The notes: generated by a model not told the origin, from the sequence alone. Positions 52,801 through 62,943 are shown, counted from the stretch's first letter. The stretch is 64,000 nucleotides of DNA from Nocardia transvalensis NBRC 15921 (GCF_000308875.1 NZ_BAGL01000081.1:62001-126000); one strand, 5' to 3'. Translations and numbers: made by a program.

Positions 52801-53640
52801 TCAACTAGCCGCCGCGACGGCTGGGTGCTGATCGTCGATTTCGGCGAGATGGTCGATCAGTTTTGTGCGGATGGCGGTGATGGCGTCCTGGCCCAGTGGC
52901 AAACGGAGTGGGGGCGTGGATGATTCGACGGCGGTGACGATCTGGTGGGCCGCGTGGTCGGGGTCGCCGTAAGCGCTCGGGTCGAGGTGGGTCAGGCGTT
53001 GGTGCGCGGCTTCCACGCTGGCGGCGTAATCCGGGTGCTGGGTCGGAGTGATATCCAGTGAGGCAACGAAATTCGTGCCGAACATGCCCGGCTCGACAAT
53101 GGTGACGCCGATGCCGAGGTGGGCTACCTCCTTGGCGAGACCTTCGCACATGCCCTCGACCGTGAATTTGGTTGCGGCGTAGAGGCCCAGGCCCGGTGAC
53201 GGAGCGGTGACGCCGGCCACCGATGAAATCTGCACGATATGGCCGGAGCGCTGTTCGCGTAGGGTCGGTAGTGCGGCGCGAATGACATTGAGCGAGCCGA
53301 AGACGTTGGTCTCGAAGACCTTTCGCACGGCGTCGTCGGAGATCTCCTCCAGGGCACCGAATATCCCGTAGCCGGCATTGTTCACGACGACATCCAACCG
53401 GCCGAACACATTCACAGCCTCTGCCACCGCCCGCTCGGCTTGCTCACCGTCGGTCACGTCCAAGGGCAGGACGAGAACGCGATCCGGATGCGCCGCCGCC
53501 AACTCCCGCAACGACTGCGCCCGCTCGGGCCGCCGGGCCGTGGCAACCACCCGTCCACCGGCGGCGGCCACCGCCCGGCTCATCGCGTACCCGAAACCCG
53601 ACGCCGCGCCGGTCACCAGCCACACCCGATCGTTGCTCAT
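52801..53640 (-). CDS. Short-chain dehydrogenase/reductase
   Basis: 279 residues from MSNDRVWLVTGAASGFGYAM (second of two adjacent ATGs, GAGGAG six bases before it). Rossmann motif TGAASGFG, NNAGYGIFG, catalytic Ser in IVQISSVAGVTA, and Y-x3-K in LYAATKFTVEG. The C-terminal region is that of classical SDRs. Divergent from a TetR gene with a 68-base shared spacer, so probably TetR-controlled. Substrate unknown. Confidence 0.92.
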   Translation of the reverse strand: MSNDRVWLVTGAASGFGYAMSRAVAAAGGRVVATARRPERAQSLRELAAAHPDRVLVLPLDVTDGEQAERAVAEAVNVFGRLDVVVNNAGYGIFGALEEISDDAVRKVFETNVFGSLNVIRAALPTLREQRSGHIVQISSVAGVTAPSPGLGLYAATKFTVEGMCEGLAKEVAHLGIGVTIVEPGMFGTNFVASLDITPTQHPDYAASVEAAHQRLTHLDPSAYGDPDHAAHQIVTAVESSTPPLRLPLGQDAITAIRTKLIDHLAEIDDQHPAVAAAS

Positions 53641-53662
53641 CATACTCTCCTCATCAGGCGAT

Positions 53663-53693
53663 ATTTTCAATACTGAACGTATCGTATCGAAAT
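53663..53693. promoter_or_regulatory. Candidate TetR operator between SDR and TetR genes
   Basis: Imperfect inverted repeat in an AT-rich spacer: ATTTTCAATAC (53663-53673) and GTATCGAAAT (53684-53693), with an overlapping direct element CGTATCGTATCG. Sits midway between the divergent starts at 53640 and 53709. Confidence 0.5.
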
Positions 53694-53708
53694 GTGTAGA
53701 CTTGCGCC

Positions 53709-54311
53709 ATGGCCGAGCCGAACGATGCCCGCGGACCGGGCCGCCCCCGCAGCGAACGCTCCCGCCGGGCAGTGCTCATCGCGGCCCGGGAACTCCTGAC
53801 CGACCGTGGCCTCCCCGGCCTGAGCGTCGACGACATCGCCGCCCACGCCGGCGTCAGCAAGAACACCATCTATCGCTGGTGGCCGACCAAGGCCGCGGTC
53901 CTGATGGACGCCTTCACCGACGCCTACGCGGGCAAGATGACAGCCCCGGCGGACGGCGACGCCCTGTCTCGCCTCCACACCCAGGTCCGCCGCGTCGCGC
54001 AGCTCATGAACACTCCGGAGGCCCGCCTGCCCTTCACGGCCCTGGTCGCCGCGGCCCAGCACGACCCCGAACTCGCTGCCGCCCTTCGCGAACGCTTCAT
54101 CGAGAGCCGCCGGGCCGACGTCACCACGCTCATCGCACAGGGTGTCGAGGAGGGGCAGTTCCCCGCAGACGTCGACCCCGAGATCGTGATCGACCTGGTC
54201 TACGGGGCTCTGTACTACCGGCTCCTGATCAGCGGCGCGACGATCGACCCCGCGTACGCCGACCGTCTCATCGCAACGCTCACCCCTGTGCTACGCCCGA
54301 CCTCGGTGTAG
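53709..54311 (+). CDS. TetR family transcriptional regulator
   Basis: 200 residues. HTH: RAVLIAARELLTDRGLPGLSVDDIAAHAGVSKNTIYRWWPTKAAVLMDAF, followed by a TetR_C-type helical domain (ARLPFTALVAAAQHDPELAAALRERF). Divergent from the SDR gene, its likely target together with itself. It ends 16 bases before the convergent LysR gene. Confidence 0.92.
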   Translation: MAEPNDARGPGRPRSERSRRAVLIAARELLTDRGLPGLSVDDIAAHAGVSKNTIYRWWPTKAAVLMDAFTDAYAGKMTAPADGDALSRLHTQVRRVAQLMNTPEARLPFTALVAAAQHDPELAAALRERFIESRRADVTTLIAQGVEEGQFPADVDPEIVIDLVYGALYYRLLISGATIDPAYADRLIATLTPVLRPTSV

Positions 54312-54327
54312 GAGCGACGAGTTCGAT

Positions 54328-55254
54328 TCAGCGGGCCCAGTCCGGAACCCAGGTGCCGTCGGTCGATGTCGTTTCGTACCTGGTGTGGAGGTAGTCGAGG
54401 AAGTGGGCGAGGACGGGGTGGGGATTGTCGGCTCGCCAGATCACGGAGAGCGGGTAGACCGGGGTCGGGTCGATGATCGGGATTCGGCGTAGGTCGTAGC
54501 TTTCCGGCCAGAGGTAGCGGGTGCCTTCGCAGACGAAGGTGGCGAGCTGGGGCGAGTCGGCGATCTCGGCGAGGAGCGCTTCTGCTCCGAAGCTCGGCCC
54601 GGCCGTATCGATGGTGAGTCCGAAGGCCGCCGCCAGATCCTCGTAATAGCCGAGGGGTTCGGCATCGACCATGCCGGGCATCCAGATGCGGTGCGCGGCA
54701 AGGTCGGCGACCGTCACGGCTTTTGCATCGGCGAGCGGATGCCGCGGCCCGACCAGTAGTTGGTGCCGATCATCGAGCACCCGCGCCGCGCGAAGTTCAC
54801 GCGGAACATCCAGGCCTCGTAGGGATCTGAAGGTGGCGTCGAGGGTTCCGGCACCGACCTCCGCCAGCGCCGTCGCGGCATCGGCGTGAGCCAAAGTGAC
54901 GACATCCAACTCGATGCCGGGGTGTTCCTGATAGAACGCGTACAGAGCGTTGGAAGGTGCGACCCTGCGCGCGACGACATCGATCCGCAGGGCCCGACGC
55001 CCCGGTGCCACGGCCGCGACGACACGTTCGGCGGCGCGGAGCAGTTCCCGTGCATGAGGCAGCAGCGCCTGCCCGTCGACGGTGAGCCGCGCCCCACGAG
55101 CGGTCCGCGCGAAGAGCTGCACCCCAAGCTCTCGCTCCAGCGACGCCACTCTTCTCGACGCCCCCTGCTGAGTAATCCTCAGGTCATCGGCAGCGGCCTG
55201 AAACTGACCCGTCTCGGCCACCGAGACGAAGGTCCGAACCGCATCGAGATCCAC
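54328..55254 (-). CDS. LysR family transcriptional regulator
   Basis: 308 residues, GTG start (MDLDAVRTFVSVAETGQFQA). HTH continues AADDLRITQQGASRRVASLERELGVQLFARTARGARLTVDGQALL; effector domain from about residue 92 (ALRIDVVARRVAPSNALYAFYQEHPGIELDVV). The ARRVAPS substitution for the usual strand is typical of this Streptomyces/Nocardia LysR subgroup. No divergent enzyme gene; target not evident. The spacer 55255-55481 upstream contains a weak 65-codon frame but no supported gene. Confidence 0.9.
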   Translation of the reverse strand: MDLDAVRTFVSVAETGQFQAAADDLRITQQGASRRVASLERELGVQLFARTARGARLTVDGQALLPHARELLRAAERVVAAVAPGRRALRIDVVARRVAPSNALYAFYQEHPGIELDVVTLAHADAATALAEVGAGTLDATFRSLRGLDVPRELRAARVLDDRHQLLVGPRHPLADAKAVTVADLAAHRIWMPGMVDAEPLGYYEDLAAAFGLTIDTAGPSFGAEALLAEIADSPQLATFVCEGTRYLWPESYDLRRIPIIDPTPVYPLSVIWRADNPHPVLAHFLDYLHTRYETTSTDGTWVPDWAR

Positions 55255-55481
55255 GGCCGAAACCTACATCCACAATGAATCGTTGTGGCGCACAGCTCGC
55301 CCCGTTGTCCCAGTCCTGCGCGACCTACGCTGATCGAGTGATCACCATCGGGTCCAAGGCGGGAACATTGCCCGCAGCAGACCCACCCCCGGACCAGAGC
55401 AAAACCGGCCACCTCCGCTACCGCCTCAACAAACTGTTGTTCGCCGACCTCCGCTACTCATACGGCCAGTAGGAGTAATCC

Positions 55482-56030
55482 ATGAACGAAGAGCAGATTC
55501 GAGTGGTCGGGGCTATCGAGGCGACCTTCGAACAGGCGATACGCCAAGGACTTCGCCGCTCTGCGGTCGCGGGAGCTTCCGACGAACAGATCGATCGATT
55601 CGCCGCTGCGCAGGGCTGTGCCGACGCACCGGTATCCGTTCGAGCGGTGTTGCGGGTGGTGGGCAGCCAACCCGGATTGTGGTTGGCCGGCACGCATTTC
55701 GGTGTGCACGCCGTCACCAGCGACACCAAGCGGCAGGCGATTGCTTCCCTCACGACCGTGCAACACGGGATGCGCGCCCCGGACGGCCTACTGACCCTGA
55801 CCTCACACCAGAGCTACGCATACACCGCGATCGACGGCGCGGATCTCCATCTGGACGATCCCCCGGTATGGGCCATCATCGAACACGAGTACGCCCGCGA
55901 GACTTGGCCGCACGTCTCCACATGGTTCACCGCCACCGCCCCCGACATCGCGCGCTACCGCGAGCGGGCCGAAATCATGGCCGAGATGGGCAGGACGCCT
56001 CGCTGGGCGGATGCGATCAACCTCGGCTGA
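55482..56030 (+). CDS. Unrecognised protein, possibly SMI1/KNR4-like
   Basis: 182 residues, MNEEQIRVVGAIEATFEQAI then GASDEQIDRFAAAQGCADAPVSVRAVLRVVGSQPGLWLAGTHFGVHAV. The pattern E-x-Q-I-x-R-F-E/A and the later YAYTAIDGADLHLDDPPVWAIIEHEYARETWPHVSTWF resemble the SUKH/SMI1-KNR4 immunity-type fold, in which many members protect against polymorphic toxins. No toxin gene is nearby. TAGGAG precedes the ATG. Assignment is tentative. Confidence 0.6.
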   Translation: MNEEQIRVVGAIEATFEQAIRQGLRRSAVAGASDEQIDRFAAAQGCADAPVSVRAVLRVVGSQPGLWLAGTHFGVHAVTSDTKRQAIASLTTVQHGMRAPDGLLTLTSHQSYAYTAIDGADLHLDDPPVWAIIEHEYARETWPHVSTWFTATAPDIARYRERAEIMAEMGRTPRWADAINLG

Positions 56031-56031
56031 A

Positions 56032-56997
56032 TCAGTTGAGACCCGCGTAGCTGTGCAGGCCGCTCACCACGATGTTGATGATGAAGAGGTTGAACAGCAT
56101 GGCTACGAAACCTGCGACGTTGATCCAGGCGGCCTTGGTGTCTCGCCAGCCTGAGGTGGCTCGGGCGTGGAGGTAGGCGGCGTAGACGACCCAGGCTATG
56201 AAGGAGACTGTTTCCTTCGGGTCCCAGCCCCAGAAGCGGCCCCAGGCGGATTCGGCCCAGATGGCGCCGAGGATGACGCCGCAGCCGAAGAGGGGGAAGC
56301 CGACGATGGTGGTTTTGTAGGCGAGGCGGTCGAGGGCTCGGGCGTCGGGGAGGCGACGGGCCATGGCGCCGAGGACGTTCGAGGATTCCTGGCCCTCGGG
56401 CTGGCGGAGGCGGAAGAGGAACAGGAGGCTGGCTACGCCGGAGAGCATGAAGATGCCGCTGCCGATGCTGACGACCGTGACGTGGATGGGGAGCCAGTAG
56501 GACTTCAGAGCCGGGACCACGGGGGCGGCGTCGGCGTAGAGGACCTGGCCGGCGAGGAACATCAGGATCAGGATCGGCGCCAGCAGGAAGACCCACATCG
56601 AGCGATAGCGCCGCTCGTGCATGAACACCACGCCCGTGACCGCCGCGGCGGCCGTGGCCATCGTGATGAATTCGTACATGTTGCCGAGCGGGAAGCGGTG
56701 AGTCGCGAAGCCGCGCAACACGATCGCCGCGAGATGCAGGCCGATGGCGACGAACAGCACCGAGAACGCCATATTGCCGAGCCGCTCGGGCAGCGGACTG
56801 CGGGGAGATTCGGCGATGCGGCCGGGCGCCGCCGGAGCGTCACCGCCGCCGACGGTGACGAGTTCCTTCTCGGCGGTCTGGCGGCTGCGCGCCGAGGCGT
56901 ACTGCACGATCAGCATCGCCAGCACGAGGACGTAGATGACGAACGCCGTCTTGAAGGCGAGATTGCTGTATCCGGCGAGAGTTTCGTCGATCGGCAT
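56032..56997 (-). CDS. ccsB: Cytochrome c biogenesis protein CcsB (CcsA/ResC type)
   Basis: Membrane haem-handling component of system II cytochrome c maturation. 321 residues from MPIDETLAGYSNLAFKTAFV. Eight or so transmembrane helices; the WWD-like haem domain is WGWDPKETVSFIAWVVYAAYLHARAT, and His residues in SYWLPIHVTVVSIGSG and HRFPLGNMYEF are probable axial ligands. It follows resB with two bases between them, in the conserved mycobacterial order tlpA-ccdA-resB-ccsB. Confidence 0.94.
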   Translation of the reverse strand: MPIDETLAGYSNLAFKTAFVIYVLVLAMLIVQYASARSRQTAEKELVTVGGGDAPAAPGRIAESPRSPLPERLGNMAFSVLFVAIGLHLAAIVLRGFATHRFPLGNMYEFITMATAAAAVTGVVFMHERRYRSMWVFLLAPILILMFLAGQVLYADAAPVVPALKSYWLPIHVTVVSIGSGIFMLSGVASLLFLFRLRQPEGQESSNVLGAMARRLPDARALDRLAYKTTIVGFPLFGCGVILGAIWAESAWGRFWGWDPKETVSFIAWVVYAAYLHARATSGWRDTKAAWINVAGFVAMLFNLFIINIVVSGLHSYAGLN

Positions 56998-56999
56998 GG

Positions 57000-58655
57000 T
57001 CACTCTCTCGTGCTCTCGGTCCGCGCGGTGGGGTCGTCCGGGCCGCCGTCCAGCAGCCGTGTGCGCAGGCGATCGAATTCTCCGCCCCAACCCGCCTGGT
57101 CGGTGCGGGCCAGACCGCCCATCTCTACTACAGTACGTCGTTCATCATCCGAGGAGGCGTCCGGGTAGGCGCGCAACCAGATTCGGCGGCGCTTCACCAG
57201 CAGTGACACCAGCAGCCCGGCCATCATCGTGAGCGCGGAGGCCAGCACCCAGCCCTGCGCCGGATCGTGCGACACCTGCAGGTTCGCGTACTGCTTGGCG
57301 CCGTCGAAGGTCACCTTGGTGCCGTCGGCCAGCGTGGCGGATTCGCCGGGCCGCATATTGACCCGCTGTTCCTTGGCCAACCGGCCCTGCTTGACCATCT
57401 CCGGATCCAGCGCGAACAGCGACTGCGGGCGGCCGGTGTCGAGACCGGTCTCGCCGCGATAGATGTCGACGGCCACCGCCGGATCGTTCAGCGCCGGATA
57501 GGACGACGTCAGCAGGTTGCCGTGCAGCAGGGCGGTCGGCGCGAACAGGCCCTCGATCGCGATCTGATGCTTGCGTCGCTCCTGTTCGGTGCCGAACATG
57601 CCGCCGGGCGGGTCGAAGCGCATGACGCCGCTGGAGAGGAAGGTGGTGCCGTCGTCGAGCCGCCACTGCGTGGTCTCGGTGCGGGTCCGGCCGTCGGGAT
57701 AGGTGACCGTGAAAGTCGGCGCGTAGCCGTGACCCTGCAGGTACAGGCGGTCGCCGGAGACTCGCAGCGGGTGGTTGACCTGGATCGTGGTGTCGCGCCA
57801 GGTATCGCTCGAGAGATCGCCGCCGGCCTGATAGGAGATGTCCGCGGTGAACATCTCGGCCTGGCCGTTGGGCAGGTAGTCGGCCCGGAAGTCCTTGACG
57901 CGCACGCACATCGGGGCCAGTCCGGTGCCGTCGTTCACCCGGCCCGCGCGGAAGGAGTCGAAGGCGGCGGTCGAGGTGGTGCAGAAACCCGGGCCGTTGT
58001 CGGCGATCACGATGACCGTGCCCTCGTACCCGAACAACCGGCCCGCGGCCACCGCCACGAGCAGCGCGACGAGGGCGAGGTGGAAGACGAGATTGCCCAG
58101 CTCGCGAAAGTACCCCTTCTCCGCCGAGAGCGTCAGTTCGCCGTCCTGGTCGCCCGCGCGCTCGCGCACCCGCCAGCCGCGCAGCTCCCCGCGGGCCTTC
58201 GCGATCACGTCCTCGGCCGGGTCGGCGGTGCTGGTGGAGTAGTGGTGCGGCAGCCGCGCCAGATTGCGCGGCGCTTTCACCGGCGGTGTGCGCCATGCCT
58301 TGTAGTGGTCGAAGACGCGCGGCACGATGCAGCCCACCAGCGAGACGAACAGCAGCACGTAGACCGCGGTGAACCAGAAGCTGGAGAACACGTCGAACAG
58401 TTGGAGCCGGTCCATCCACGGGCCCAGCGTGGGCCGATCGATGATGTACTGGTCGACCTTCTGCTCGTTGAGGCTCCGCTGCGGCAGCAGGGCGCCGGGG
58501 ATGGCCGCCAGCGCCAGCAGGAACAGCAGCATCAGCGCGGTGCGCATGCTGGTGAGCCCGCGCCAGGTGTTGCGCACCAGCGCCCACGCGCGACGGGGCA
58601 GGGACTGGCGCGGCGGGCGGGCCGGGGCTGGGGCGGGGGTCATGGTGGCAGTCAT
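57000..58655 (-). CDS. resB: Cytochrome c biogenesis protein ResB
   Basis: System II partner of CcsB that keeps apocytochrome cysteines reduced and delivers haem. 551 residues: three N-terminal transmembrane helices (ALMLLFLLALAAIPGALLPQ; SSFWFTAVYVLLFVSLVGCIVPR; LGNLVFHLALVALLVAVAAGRLF), a large extracytoplasmic domain, and a final helix (GWVLASALTMMAGLLVSLLV) with a cytoplasmic tail. YFRELGNLVFH is typical. Located between ccdA and ccsB in an operon-like run. Confidence 0.94.
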   Translation of the reverse strand: MTATMTPAPAPARPPRQSLPRRAWALVRNTWRGLTSMRTALMLLFLLALAAIPGALLPQRSLNEQKVDQYIIDRPTLGPWMDRLQLFDVFSSFWFTAVYVLLFVSLVGCIVPRVFDHYKAWRTPPVKAPRNLARLPHHYSTSTADPAEDVIAKARGELRGWRVRERAGDQDGELTLSAEKGYFRELGNLVFHLALVALLVAVAAGRLFGYEGTVIVIADNGPGFCTTSTAAFDSFRAGRVNDGTGLAPMCVRVKDFRADYLPNGQAEMFTADISYQAGGDLSSDTWRDTTIQVNHPLRVSGDRLYLQGHGYAPTFTVTYPDGRTRTETTQWRLDDGTTFLSSGVMRFDPPGGMFGTEQERRKHQIAIEGLFAPTALLHGNLLTSSYPALNDPAVAVDIYRGETGLDTGRPQSLFALDPEMVKQGRLAKEQRVNMRPGESATLADGTKVTFDGAKQYANLQVSHDPAQGWVLASALTMMAGLLVSLLVKRRRIWLRAYPDASSDDERRTVVEMGGLARTDQAGWGGEFDRLRTRLLDGGPDDPTARTESTRE

Positions 58656-58656
58656 G

Positions 58657-59502
58657 TCAGATCGGAAGGGTCACCTGGGAGACGAATACATTGCGAACCC
58701 ACCCGACGAACTGATCCCACAGCCCCGTGACCAGGGCGATGCCGACCGCGACGAGCAGGATCCCCCCGATCACCTGGATGGTGCGCGAATTGCGGCGCAG
58801 CCAGCCGACACCGCGCAGCGCGCTGGCCGACCCGAACGCCAGGATCACGAACGGCAGGCCCAGCCCGAGGCAGTAAGCGACGATCAGCACCACTCCGCGG
58901 GCGGCCGTAGTACCTTCCGTCCCCGCGGAAACGGCCATCACGCCGGACAGCGTCGGGCCCAGGCACGGCGTCCAGCCGAGTGCGAAGACCGCGCCGAGCA
59001 AGGGTGCGCCGACGACACCGGTCAACCGGCGCGGGTGCATCCGGGTATCGCGCTGCAAGGCCGGGATGAGGCCCAGGAACACCAGCCCCATCACGATGGT
59101 GACCACGCCGCCGATGCGCTGCAGCAGTTCACGATTCACGTTCAACGTCTGGATGACGCCGAAGACGGTCACCGAGGCCAGCACGAAGACGACCGTGAAG
59201 CCGGCCACGAACAGCCCCGCCGCCCCCGCGACCCGCATCCGCCCGGCCTTGGCGAGCAGCGTGGCCTGCCGGTCCTTCGACGCGGACTCGACCGTCACCG
59301 GCGGCGCCTCGGCCCCCACCAGACCGGCCAGATACGACAGATACCCGGGCACCAGCGGCACCACACACGGCGACGCGAACGACACCAGCCCGGCGAGCAG
59401 GCACGCACCCAGCGCCAGTATCAACGGCCCCGAGGCCGCGGTCTCCTGAAACGAATCCCCCACGCCCGCAAGAATATCCACACTCACCACGCCGCCTGTC
59501 AC
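58657..59502 (-). CDS. ccdA: Thiol:disulfide interchange protein CcdA
   Basis: Six-helix membrane protein that passes reducing equivalents from cytoplasmic thioredoxin to TlpA. 281 residues from the GTG at 59502 ([18 protein letters not shown]), overlapping the tlpA stop by GTGA. The two redox cysteines lie in [19 protein letters not shown] and [18 protein letters not shown], the pseudo-symmetric halves of CcdA. Co-transcribed with tlpA, resB and ccsB. Confidence 0.95.
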   Translation of the reverse strand: MTGGVVSVDILAGVGDSFQETAASGPLILALGACLLAGLVSFASPCVVPLVPGYLSYLAGLVGAEAPPVTVESASKDRQATLLAKAGRMRVAGAAGLFVAGFTVVFVLASVTVFGVIQTLNVNRELLQRIGGVVTIVMGLVFLGLIPALQRDTRMHPRRLTGVVGAPLLGAVFALGWTPCLGPTLSGVMAVSAGTEGTTAARGVVLIVAYCLGLGLPFVILAFGSASALRGVGWLRRNSRTIQVIGGILLVAVGIALVTGLWDQFVGWVRNVFVSQVTLPI

Positions 59503-60107
59503 AGCGAAGCCTCCGCGGCGATGCGGTCGACGACCGGCTGGAGGTCCTCGGCGAGGAGGGGGCGGAGGAAGACGGCGGCCACGCGGTGCTGACGGTCCAG
59601 GACCAGGGTGGTGGGGATGACGCTGGTGGGGAATTTGCCGCCGAGGGCGAGCAGGGTGCGCATCTCCGGGTCGTAGATCGAGGGGTAGCCGACGTGCGCG
59701 TCGGCGACGAAGTCCTGGGCCTTGTCGCGTTGCGGATCGCGGACGTTGATCCCGAGGAACGCCACGCCCTTGGCCTTCGACTGCTCGTAGACCTGCTCCA
59801 GCGCGGAGACCTCGGAGCGGCACGGGCCGCACCACTGGCCCCAGAGATTCAGCACCACGACCTGATTCGCGAAATCGTCGACCGAGATCTTCTTGTCGGG
59901 GCTGGTCAGATTCGGGCCGGTCAACTTGCCGATGGTGCCGCGGGTCGCGGGCGGGTCGTAGAAGATGTCGGTCTTGCCGCCGGGCGAGACGAAATCGAAG
60001 GTGCCGCCGCTGACCACGGCGTCGTTACCCGTCGAACAGCCGGTCAGCACCGCCACGAGCGCCAGGCACGCGAGCACCACCGACCAGCGACCGGCCCGGC
60101 CGTTCAC
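59499..60107 (-). CDS. TlpA-like thioredoxin-fold lipoprotein
   Basis: Extracytoplasmic thiol reductase for cytochrome c maturation. 202 residues, GTG start ([20 protein letters not shown]). A type II signal peptide ends in the lipobox LTGC. The thioredoxin-like domain has [39 protein letters not shown] with redox motif WCGPC, and cis-Pro in [10 protein letters not shown]. The gene overlaps both neighbours by GTGA-type overlaps. Confidence 0.95.
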   Translation of the reverse strand: MNGRAGRWSVVLACLALVAVLTGCSTGNDAVVSGGTFDFVSPGGKTDIFYDPPATRGTIGKLTGPNLTSPDKKISVDDFANQVVVLNLWGQWCGPCRSEVSALEQVYEQSKAKGVAFLGINVRDPQRDKAQDFVADAHVGYPSIYDPEMRTLLALGGKFPTSVIPTTLVLDRQHRVAAVFLRPLLAEDLQPVVDRIAAEASL

Positions 60108-60961
60108 GCTCCCGTCACCCGCGGATCCGATTCGCCGGCGGGCTCGGAGTAGACGATGTCGATGAGCGTATCGCCCTGGTACACAAGCGAAGTCAGCGAG
60201 GCGAGCGAGCACTGCCGGTTGCGCGGGTCGTGCCACAGCCGCTTGCCCTCCAGGAAGCGGCGCAGCGTCCACACCGGCAGCTGATGCGAGACCAGCACCG
60301 CCTCGTGGCCGGCCGCCTCGACGCGGGCCTTGTTGACCGCGGCCAGCATGCGATGGGCGATCTGGAGATACGGCTCGCCCCACGACGGGGTGAACGGGTC
60401 GCGCAACTTCCACCAGTGCCGGGGCTTGCGCAGGGCGCCGTCGCCCACCGAGACGCGCAGTCCCTCGAAGGTGTTGCCGGCCTCGATCAGGTTGTCGTCG
60501 GTGCGGACCACGACGCCGTGCTGGACCGCGATGGGTTCGGCGGTCTCCTGCGCGCGCTGCAGCGGCGAGGCCACCACGAGCGAGATGTCGTGGTCGGCCA
60601 GCGACCGGGCCACGGCCGTGGCCTGCGAGCGGCCGCTCACCGACAGGCTGAATCCCGGCAGCCGCCCGTAGAGGATGCCCTTCGGGTTGTGCACCTCGCC
60701 GTGCCGCATGACGTGCACGATCGTCTCGGTGTCGGAGGCGACGTGCGCGGGCAGTGACCGCGTGGCGCCGGAGTCGGCGCCGGACTCCGGCTCGCTCTCG
60801 GAGCGCGGTGCGGCGGGTTCCCGCGCAGACTCGGCTCCGGTCGCCCCCGCGTCCAGATCTTCGCCGCGCGCGGTGGCGGCGGGTGATCCGGAGTCGGAGA
60901 GCACCGGGGAGGCGGGAGGTATCGGGGCAGAGGCCGAATCGAGGTGGTCGGGGTCGCTCAC
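60104..60961 (-). CDS. Histidine phosphatase (phosphoglycerate-mutase-like)
   Basis: 285 residues: a low-complexity N-terminal extension of about 75 residues rich in Ala/Ser/Glu, then the phosphatase domain with the RHG motif [23 protein letters not shown] (His nucleophile) and the second His in [41 protein letters not shown] is the family's third signature. The substrate is unknown; in mycobacteria the homologous gene lies between hemL and the tlpA gene. The start GTG overlaps the hemL stop. Confidence 0.9.
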   Translation of the reverse strand: MSDPDHLDSASAPIPPASPVLSDSGSPAATARGEDLDAGATGAESAREPAAPRSESEPESGADSGATRSLPAHVASDTETIVHVMRHGEVHNPKGILYGRLPGFSLSVSGRSQATAVARSLADHDISLVVASPLQRAQETAEPIAVQHGVVVRTDDNLIEAGNTFEGLRVSVGDGALRKPRHWWKLRDPFTPSWGEPYLQIAHRMLAAVNKARVEAAGHEAVLVSHQLPVWTLRRFLEGKRLWHDPRNRQCSLASLTSLVYQGDTLIDIVYSEPAGESDPRVTGA

Positions 60962-62295
60962 GCGCGGGATCCTTCGGGTGTGGCGGCCGCCGCGGCCGCC
61001 GCGGCGGCGGGCAGGGCGGCGGCGATACGGGCGAATGCGTCCTCGTCGAGGGCCGCGGAGACGAACCACACCTCGAACGCGCTCGGCGGGCCGTACACGC
61101 CGCGCTCGAGCAGGGCGTGGAAGAAGGCCGGATAGCGCCAGGTGTCACTGGCTTTGGCGGCGGCGTAGTCGGTCACCGGTCGGTCGGCGAAGAACACGCT
61201 CACCATATTGCCCGCGAATTGCACCACGTGGGCGACGCCGGCCGCGGTGAGCGCCTCGGTGAACAGGCCGCCCAAGCGCTGCGCGTTGCGATCGAGCGCG
61301 GCATACACGGCGTCGTCGGCCGCACGCAGGCTGGCCAGGCCGGCGGCCACCGCGACCGGATTCCCGGACAGCGTGCCCGCCTGGTAGACCGGTCCGATCG
61401 GGGCCAGGCGGTTCATGATGTCCGCGCGGCCGCCGAACGCCGCGGCCGGTAGTCCGCCGCTCATCACCTTGCCGAAGGTGTACAGATCGCCCGCGACGCC
61501 GTCGATTCCGTACCAGCCGGCCGGGCTCACGCGGAATCCGGTCATCACCTCGTCCATGACCAGCAGCGCGCCGTACCGGGTGGTGAGTTCGCGCAGGCCC
61601 GCGTTGAAGCCCGGCACCGGCGCGACCGCGCCCATGTTCCCGGCCGCGGCCTCGGTGATCACACACGCGATCTGGTCGGGATGTTCGGCGAACGCGGCGG
61701 CGACGGCGTCGAGGTCGTTGTACGGCAGCACGATGGTGTCGGCGGCCTGCGCGCCGGTGACGCCCGGCGAGGTGGGCAGGCCCAGCGTCGCGACGCCCGA
61801 GCCCGCGTCGGCCAGCAGCGCGTCCACGTGCCCGTGGTAGCAGCCGGCGAATTTGATGATCTTGGGACGGCCGGTGTAGCCGCGCGCCAGCCGGACCGCG
61901 CTCATGGTGGCCTCGGTGCCGGAGTTGACCAGCCGCACCCGCTCGACCGGATCGACCCGTGCGGCGATGGCCTCGGCCAGGTCGATCTCCGCCTCGGTCG
62001 GCGCGCCGAACGACAGCCCGCCGGTCGCGGCCCGCCGCACCGCCTCGACCACGGCCGGATGCGCGTGGCCCAGGATCATCGGGCCCCACGAGGACACCAG
62101 GTCGACGTAGTCGTTGCCGTCGGCGTCGGTGAGGGTGCAGCCGCGCGCGGAGGCGATGAATCTCGGTGTGCCGCCGACGGACTGGAACGCCCGGACGGGC
62201 GAGTTCACGCCGCCGGGAATGATCGCGGCGGCGCGTTCGAAGAGGCTGGCGGAGACCGGCACGTGCACCTGGGTTGCGCGCGGAGAAGAACTCAC
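60958..62295 (-). CDS. hemL: Glutamate-1-semialdehyde 2,1-aminomutase
   Basis: PLP enzyme that converts glutamate-1-semialdehyde to 5-aminolevulinate, the haem precursor in the C5 pathway. 445 residues from the GTG at 62295 ([20 protein letters not shown]) with GGAGG upstream. [39 protein letters not shown], and the PLP Lys region [17 protein letters not shown] are all present. The C-terminus is Ala-rich. It heads the haem/cytochrome c run, logically supplying haem to CcsB/ResB. Confidence 0.96.
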   Translation of the reverse strand: MSSSPRATQVHVPVSASLFERAAAIIPGGVNSPVRAFQSVGGTPRFIASARGCTLTDADGNDYVDLVSSWGPMILGHAHPAVVEAVRRAATGGLSFGAPTEAEIDLAEAIAARVDPVERVRLVNSGTEATMSAVRLARGYTGRPKIIKFAGCYHGHVDALLADAGSGVATLGLPTSPGVTGAQAADTIVLPYNDLDAVAAAFAEHPDQIACVITEAAAGNMGAVAPVPGFNAGLRELTTRYGALLVMDEVMTGFRVSPAGWYGIDGVAGDLYTFGKVMSGGLPAAAFGGRADIMNRLAPIGPVYQAGTLSGNPVAVAAGLASLRAADDAVYAALDRNAQRLGGLFTEALTAAGVAHVVQFAGNMVSVFFADRPVTDYAAAKASDTWRYPAFFHALLERGVYGPPSAFEVWFVSAALDEDAFARIAAALPAAAAAAAAATPEGSRA

Positions 62296-62459
62296 GGCCT
62301 CCAGTGTCGCAGCCGGGCCGCGACCGGTCGACGACAGGGTGTAGTGGGGTGAGCCACGGCACATCGGCCTCGGTCCGGAGTCGGGACACGTCACGTTTCC
62401 CGAAGTTTGCCCACATCAGGCCAAGAACCGCACGAAAGGGATGAAATCGCAACACGCCG

Positions 62460-62507
62460 GTACGTCTTTCAGGACATATCGATCGCTGATCGATTGCTGA
62501 AACGTAC
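62460..62507. promoter_or_regulatory. Nested 48-bp palindrome upstream of a secreted-protein gene
   Basis: Outer arms GTACGTCTTTCAG (62460-62472) and CTGAAACGTAC (62497-62507) are complementary except for one inserted base pair; inside them ATCGATC (62478-62484) and GATCGAT (62488-62494) form a perfect palindrome with a GCT loop. The block ends 40 bases before the ATG at 62547 and looks like a paired operator or a strong hairpin. Confidence 0.65.
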
Positions 62508-62546
62508 GCTCGACCCACGACTCGTCCACGGCCGGGAGGGATTTCC

Positions 62547-62933
62547 ATGCGAACCATCCTGCTCAGCACAGCCCTGCTCACCGCCGGGATCGCCGCCGCG
62601 CTCGGCGGCGCCGGCCAGGCCGCGGCGGGTGTCCCGGTCGCGCAGCCCGATCAGGGGCGCATCGGGGTGAATCTGTCCCACGAGGAAACGGCCGCGCTGG
62701 CGGCCGGACCGGTTCCGGCAATGGTCACCAAGGTGGTGCCGCAGAGCCGGATGGGTGCGGGCCTGCAGGCGGATACCGACCTCTACCGCGACGATCGCGG
62801 CAGCATTCACGCCTCGCTCCGGCAGGTGATCATGGAGGCCGCCGAGCATCCGGACGGGAGCGTCGCGGTGTTCGTCAACGCGCCCGGCACGCACGGCGCG
62901 CGGGTGATCGACATCTACCAGCGCTGGAACTGA
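62547..62933 (+). CDS. Secreted protein of unknown function
   Basis: 128 residues. Sec signal peptide MRTILLSTALLTAGIAAALG ending near GQAAAG. The mature part reads GVPVAQPDQGRIGVNLSHEETAALAAGPVPAMVTKVVPQ..., ending GTHGARVIDIYQRWN. The ATG has GGGAGG upstream. No cysteines in the mature domain. Similar small secreted proteins of about 130 residues are frequent in Nocardia; function unknown. A nested palindrome lies just upstream. Confidence 0.8.
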   Translation: MRTILLSTALLTAGIAAALGGAGQAAAGVPVAQPDQGRIGVNLSHEETAALAAGPVPAMVTKVVPQSRMGAGLQADTDLYRDDRGSIHASLRQVIMEAAEHPDGSVAVFVNAPGTHGARVIDIYQRWN

Positions 62934-62943
62934 CCCGCCCTCC

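Noticed and set aside
55275-55472. 65-codon frame between the LysR gene and the SMI1-like gene
   Set aside because: No ribosome binding site and no recognisable motif; a 44-codon version from an internal GTG is possible but unsupported.
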